DNA from: Sinomonas sp. ASV486
GTDB lineage: Bacteria; Actinomycetota; Actinomycetes; Actinomycetales; Micrococcaceae
Length of the DNA stretch: 64,000 nt
Assembly: GCF_030908215.1 (NCBI RefSeq)
Contig: NZ_JAVFJK010000006.1
Span: forward strand, 62,001-126,000
Direction: 5' to 3'
Part shown: positions 60,512-64,000 of the stretch, in pieces
How positions within the stretch are numbered: position 1 is the first letter of the stretch
Layout of the letters: each line of letters starts with the position of its first letter
The notes under the pieces: generated by a model
The model's input: only the letters and a program-made list of their open reading frames with translations
Told to the model about the DNA's origin: nothing
Database searches by the model: none
Made by a program: the position numbers and the translations under genes

Positions 60512-62050
60512 TCAGCGGGGGTCCGGGTCGTCGATATCCGACTCGGTGTGAAGCTCCTGCTTGCCGAACGTCGGGTTGTGCACCTTGCCGAGGGTGATGT
60601 GCACGGCCTGCTGGTCGGTGTAGAAGTCGATCGAGCGGTAGCCGCCCTCGTGGCCCAGGCCCGAGGCCTTCACGCCGCCGAACGGCGTGCGCAGGTCGCG
60701 CACGTTGTTCGAGTTGAGCCAGACCATGCCGGCCTCGACGGACTGGGCGAAGTTGTGGGCCCGCTTGAGGTCGTTGGTCCACACGTAGGCGGCCAGGCCG
60801 TACCTCGTGTTGTTCGCGAGCTCGAGGGCCTCGGCGTCGTCGTCGAACGGCGTGATCGCCACGACCGGGCCGAAGATCTCCTCCTGGAAGATGCGCGCAT
60901 CCGGCTTGACGTCCGCGAAGACGGTCGGCGCGACGAAGTTGCCGAACTCGAAGCCCTCGGGCTGGCCGCCGCCGGCGACGAGGCGTCCCTCGGTCTTGCC
61001 GAGCTCGACGTAGCCCATGACCTTCTCGAAGTGCTCGGGGTGGACGAGCGAACCGACCTCCGTGGTCGCCTCGTGCGGGTAGCCGACCTTGACGCGCTTG
61101 GCCTGCGCGGCGTAGCGCTCGACGAACTCGTCGTAGATGTCGCGGTGGACGAGGATACGGGAGCCCGCCGTGCAGCGCTCGCCGTTGAGGGAGAAGACGC
61201 CGAAGATCGTGGCATCGATGGCCGCGTCGAGGTCCGCGTCGGCGAAGACGATCGCGGGGCTCTTTCCGCCGAGCTCCATGGACAGGCCCTTGAGGTACGG
61301 GGCGGCGTTGCCGAAGATGGTCTGGCCCGTGCGGCTCTCGCCGGTGAAGGAGATGAGCGGCACGTCCGGGTGCTTCACGAGTGCGTCGCCCGCGTCCTCG
61401 CCGAGGCCGTTGACGAGGTTGAACACACCCTGCGGAAGGCCTGCCTCCTCGAAGATCCCGGCCCACAGTGAGGCGGAGAGCGGGGTGAACTCGGCAGGCT
61501 TGAGCACCACGGTATTGCCCGTGGCGAGGGCCGGTCCCAGCTTCCACGACTCGAGCATGAACGGTGTGTTCCACGGCGTGATGAGGCCCGCGACGCCGAT
61601 CGGCTTGCGGTTGACGTAGTTGATCTGGCGGCCTGGGACCTTGAACGTGTCATCTGCCTGGGCGACGATCAGGTCCGCGAAGAAACGGAAGTTCTCGGCG
61701 GCGCGACGAGCCTGGCCCAGGGCCTGCGTGATGGGCAGGCCTGAGTCGAAGGACTCGAGCTCGGCGAGGCGCGCATCGCGGGACTCGACGATGTCGGCAA
61801 TCCTGTGCAGGACCCGGGAGCGCTCGCGGGGGAGCATCTTCGGCCAGGGTCCCTCCTTGAAGGCGCGGGTCGCCGCGGCTACCGCGAGGTCGATGTCGGC
61901 CTTCTTGCCCGCTGCGGCCTTGACGTAGACCTCGTTCGAGACGGGCTCGAGGACATCGAAGGTGTCGCCGTCGACCGAGTCGACGAACTTGCCGTCGATG
62001 TAGTGCTGGATGCTCGTCGGGAGATTCTCCGGGACGAATTTGCTGCTCAC
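60512..62050 (-). CDS. hpaE: 5-carboxymethyl-2-hydroxymuconate semialdehyde dehydrogenase
   Basis: NAD-dependent oxidation of the ring-cleavage aldehyde to the diacid. The 512-residue aldehyde dehydrogenase has PWNTPFMLESWKLGPAL, SFTGESRTG (cofactor loop), the catalytic glutamate in SMELGGKSPAIV and the nucleophile cysteine in NGERCTAGSR. It matches the HpaE/HpcC subfamily by context. GTG 62050 is preceded by AAAGGAG at 7 nt. It is the third gene of the operon, after the GntR gene by 48 nt. Confidence 0.94.
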   Translation of the reverse strand: MSSKFVPENLPTSIQHYIDGKFVDSVDGDTFDVLEPVSNEVYVKAAAGKKADIDLAVAAATRAFKEGPWPKMLPRERSRVLHRIADIVESRDARLAELESFDSGLPITQALGQARRAAENFRFFADLIVAQADDTFKVPGRQINYVNRKPIGVAGLITPWNTPFMLESWKLGPALATGNTVVLKPAEFTPLSASLWAGIFEEAGLPQGVFNLVNGLGEDAGDALVKHPDVPLISFTGESRTGQTIFGNAAPYLKGLSMELGGKSPAIVFADADLDAAIDATIFGVFSLNGERCTAGSRILVHRDIYDEFVERYAAQAKRVKVGYPHEATTEVGSLVHPEHFEKVMGYVELGKTEGRLVAGGGQPEGFEFGNFVAPTVFADVKPDARIFQEEIFGPVVAITPFDDDAEALELANNTRYGLAAYVWTNDLKRAHNFAQSVEAGMVWLNSNNVRDLRTPFGGVKASGLGHEGGYRSIDFYTDQQAVHITLGKVHNPTFGKQELHTESDIDDPDPR

Positions 62051-62098
62051 GTGTCGCTCCTTTGAAGGGCTGGTTGTCAGGTGGGACGGGTGGAGGGT

Positions 62099-62791
62099 CT
62101 AGAGGGTCGGAAAGCCGGGGCTCTCGCCCGTGTGGGCGAGGTAGGCCTCAAGGGTCGCGGAACGGTGGCGGCGCGCGGCGAGCTCGATGTCGGCCGTCGG
62201 CGCCCTCCGCTCGATGAGGCGCAGGAGCGCCTCGTGCTCCTCGGTGGACTGGCTCGCGCGCTCGGGAACGTAGCTGAACGTTGAGCCGCGCAGTGCCTTG
62301 AGCCGGTTCCAGCCGCGGTGCACGAGGTCGAGGATGTGGGGGTTCGGGCAGCGTTCGAACAGTACGGAATGGAACTCCCGGTTGAGGGCCGTGAAGACCA
62401 CTGGGTCGAAGTGCACCGGATCGGCCGCGAGGAACGTGCGCATGCGCTCGTTGACCTCCCGCGCCGCAGCGATGTCCTCCGCCGTGACCAAGGGCGCCGA
62501 GAGCGCCGTGGCTGCCCCCTCGACGAGGCTCAGGGTCTGCATCGTGTACAGGTACTCGACGGGATCGATCCCGGCGACCGTGGCTCCGACGTTCCGCTCG
62601 AACGTCACGAGCCCCTCTGCCTCGAGCCTCCGGACGGCCTCTCGGACCGGAACCACCGAGACGTGGAGCTGCTCCGCGACCTGGGCGAGGACGAGGCGGG
62701 CGCCGGGCGCGAGCTCGCCCGAGACGATCTGCTCGTGGAGCCATTCGTAGGCGAGCTCGGACTTGCTCGCGGACGCCGGGGCGACGCTCAT
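62099..62791 (-). CDS. GntR family regulator (FadR/FCD type)
   Basis: A 230-residue regulator with winged helix (LAYEWLHEQIVSGELAPGARL, LHVSVVPVREAVRRLEAEGLV) and an FCD ligand domain with histidines (LNREFHSVL, RRHRSATLEAYL) that usually bind a metal and an organic acid. It lies inside the hpa operon, overlapping the FAH-RraA gene by 4 nt (ATGA), so it probably senses a pathway acid and regulates its own operon. Confidence 0.9.
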   Translation of the reverse strand: MSVAPASASKSELAYEWLHEQIVSGELAPGARLVLAQVAEQLHVSVVPVREAVRRLEAEGLVTFERNVGATVAGIDPVEYLYTMQTLSLVEGAATALSAPLVTAEDIAAAREVNERMRTFLAADPVHFDPVVFTALNREFHSVLFERCPNPHILDLVHRGWNRLKALRGSTFSYVPERASQSTEEHEALLRLIERRAPTADIELAARRHRSATLEAYLAHTGESPGFPTL

Positions 62792-64000
62792 CGCTGGCCG
62801 GCCGCGCCGGTTGCCGACTGTGCGGCCTTGTACTTCGCGGTCCACTCGGCGTTCATCGGGAACAGCCCGTCGACGGCGTGGCCCTCGGCGACCCGCTCCG
62901 CGACCCAGGCTTCCATGCGCTCCTGGGCAACGGCGTCGTCGGCGACCTCCTCGGCGAGCGCCGGCGGGATGACGACGATCCCGTCCTCGTCGCCCACGAT
63001 TACGTCGCCGGGCTGGACTGCAGCACCGCCGCACGCGACGGTGTCGTCGACACTCCAGGGGACATGCCTGCGCCCGAGCACGGCCGGGTGGGCGTTCGCG
63101 CCCCATGCCGGTATGTCCATGGCCGAGACGGGGCCGAAGTCCCGGATGCCGCCGTCGGTGATGACTGCCGCGGCGCCGAGCACCTGGGCACGGAGCGCGA
63201 GGACGTCTCCGAGCGTGCCGGAGCCCTTCTCGCCGCGCGCATCCATGACGAGGATGTCGCCCGGGCGGAGGGAATCGACGGCCCGCTTCTGTGCATTGAA
63301 ACCGCCGCCGTGGGTCTTGAACAGGTCTTCGCGTGCGGGGATGTAGCGCAGCGTCCGGGCCGTCCCGACGACCTTCGCGCCCGGCTTGGTGGGGATGAGG
63401 CCTTCGATGTGGCAGTTCTGCATGCCGCGCTTGCGCAGCTGCACACTCAGGGTGGCCGTGCCGACCGAACGGAGCTTCTCCTCGAGTTCGGGGGTCACGA
63501 CGCTCACTGGCCGCGTGTCCTCGGTCTGAACGGCGGACGACGGCGCGCCGCTGGCTTTTGCCTCGCCCGCGCCATCCGCTGGGAGTCCGGCTGCTTCGGG
63601 CGAGCCCCACGCGTCGATGCGGTCGGCGTCCGTGAGCTTGGGCAGGGCGCCGTAGGACTCGAGGACGAGTCCCGAGTCGACCACCGCGTTCGACAGGCGC
63701 CCGGTGGTGAGCGACGCGCCGTCGGACGCGACGCCGTCGACCTCGATCTCGACGACATCACCCGGCTGGGCCACCGTTGCGCCGGCAGGAGTGCCGGAGA
63801 GGATGATGTCGCCGGGCTCGAGCGTCATGAGGCGGGAGAGGTCCGCGACGAGCTGCGCGAACGGGAAGAAGAGCGTCGCCGTCGAGTCCTCCTGGGCGAG
63901 CTTGCCGTTGATCCACATGCGCACGCGCAGGGCCGCGGGGTCGAGCTCCTGCGCGGGGAGCAGCGTCGGACCGATCGGCGCGATGCCGTCGACGCCCTTG
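62788..64000 (-). CDS. FAH-family (HpaG-like) isomerase/decarboxylase fused to an RraA/HMG-aldolase-like domain (N-terminus outside the window)
   Basis: The frame is open to the window edge, so the N-terminus is missing. Domain 1 (64000 to about 63620) is the end of a fumarylacetoacetate hydrolase fold: GVDGIAPIGPTLLP, RMWINGKLAQEDSTA and GDIILSGTPAGA, as in HpaG, which isomerises and decarboxylates OPET-type intermediates. A Gly/Ala/Ser linker follows. Domain 2 (about 63500 to 62788) is RraA-like: GTLGDVLALRAQ, ITDGGIRDF (catalytic Arg-Asp of HMG/CHA aldolases) and VQPGDVIVGDEDGIVVIP. Both active-site sets look intact, so the fusion may add an aldolase or oxaloacetate decarboxylase step. It leads the hpa operon. 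Confidence 0.85.
   Translation of the reverse strand, partial: KGVDGIAPIGPTLLPAQELDPAALRVRMWINGKLAQEDSTATLFFPFAQLVADLSRLMTLEPGDIILSGTPAGATVAQPGDVVEIEVDGVASDGASLTTGRLSNAVVDSGLVLESYGALPKLTDADRIDAWGSPEAAGLPADGAGEAKASGAPSSAVQTEDTRPVSVVTPELEEKLRSVGTATLSVQLRKRGMQNCHIEGLIPTKPGAKVVGTARTLRYIPAREDLFKTHGGGFNAQKRAVDSLRPGDILVMDARGEKGSGTLGDVLALRAQVLGAAAVITDGGIRDFGPVSAMDIPAWGANAHPAVLGRRHVPWSVDDTVACGGAAVQPGDVIVGDEDGIVVIPPALAEEVADDAVAQERMEAWVAERVAEGHAVDGLFPMNAEWTAKYKAAQSATGAAGQR

Noticed and set aside
59069-61471. Plus-strand 800-codon open frame opposite hpaH, hpaD and hpaE
   Set aside because: The minus-strand enzymes have complete active sites; the plus-strand translation shows only Val/Arg/Asp-rich low complexity.

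Overview
The window is high-GC (about 70%) actinobacterial chromosome, most likely from the Micrococcaceae (Arthrobacter/Sinomonas/Pseudarthrobacter type). The signs are the atp operon layout with a long delta subunit, NucS-type mismatch repair, the DUF2550, DUF3039, DUF2017 and DUF4395 families, many leaderless-looking genes, and a copper amine oxidase and homoprotocatechuate dioxygenase whose active-site spacing matches Arthrobacter/Brevibacterium enzymes. I see no rRNA, tRNA, CRISPR array, phage, insertion sequence or defence island.

Layout. 1-8.3 kb: tail of a membrane protein, then the F1Fo ATP synthase operon (atpI-like, atpZ-like, atpB-E-F-H-A-G-D-C). 8.3-12.6 kb: DUF2550 gene and a coupled pair (membrane-anchored esterase plus rhomboid-like/DUF2156 protein). 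12.7-15.2 kb (minus strand): cold-shock protein, nagA, nucS. 15.3-28 kb: housekeeping and transport genes (hydrolase, AI-2E-type exporter, two-module secreted protein, CnoX-like thioredoxin, ABC exporter pair, nagB, DUF3039, MFS exporter, SF2 helicase). 28.1-30.1 kb: convergent NAD-salvage genes pncA and pncB. 30.2-34.4 kb: clpS-DUF2017-murI-phosphodiesterase-rph-rdgB, an order conserved in Actinobacteria. 34.5-40.2 kb: DedA protein, DnaQ/BRCT exonuclease, DUF4395, a degenerate ADP-ribosylglycohydrolase, two DUF202 proteins and an aquaporin. 40.3-44.7 kb: sbcD-sbcC. 44.8-51 kb: a broken MFS gene, an IclR regulator divergent from an MHS-family symporter, and small hydrolases.

51.1-64 kb is the accessory catabolic part. 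A coupled TetR-AraC regulator pair is divergent from a copper amine oxidase followed by an APC permease. Beyond a DnaJ-like DUF1992 gene, a minus-strand operon encodes the homoprotocatechuate (3,4-dihydroxyphenylacetate) meta-cleavage pathway: an FAH-RraA fusion (HpaG-like), a GntR regulator, HpaE, HpaD, HpaH and HpaI. Together they would take an aryl-ethylamine (for example tyramine or dopamine) to pyruvate and succinate semialdehyde. The aldehyde dehydrogenase, the HpaBC hydroxylase and the HpaF isomerase are not inside the window.

Across the window most stand-alone genes have a TANNNT -10 hexamer 6-7 nt before the start codon (leaderless transcription), and strong GC-rich hairpins close most transcription units.
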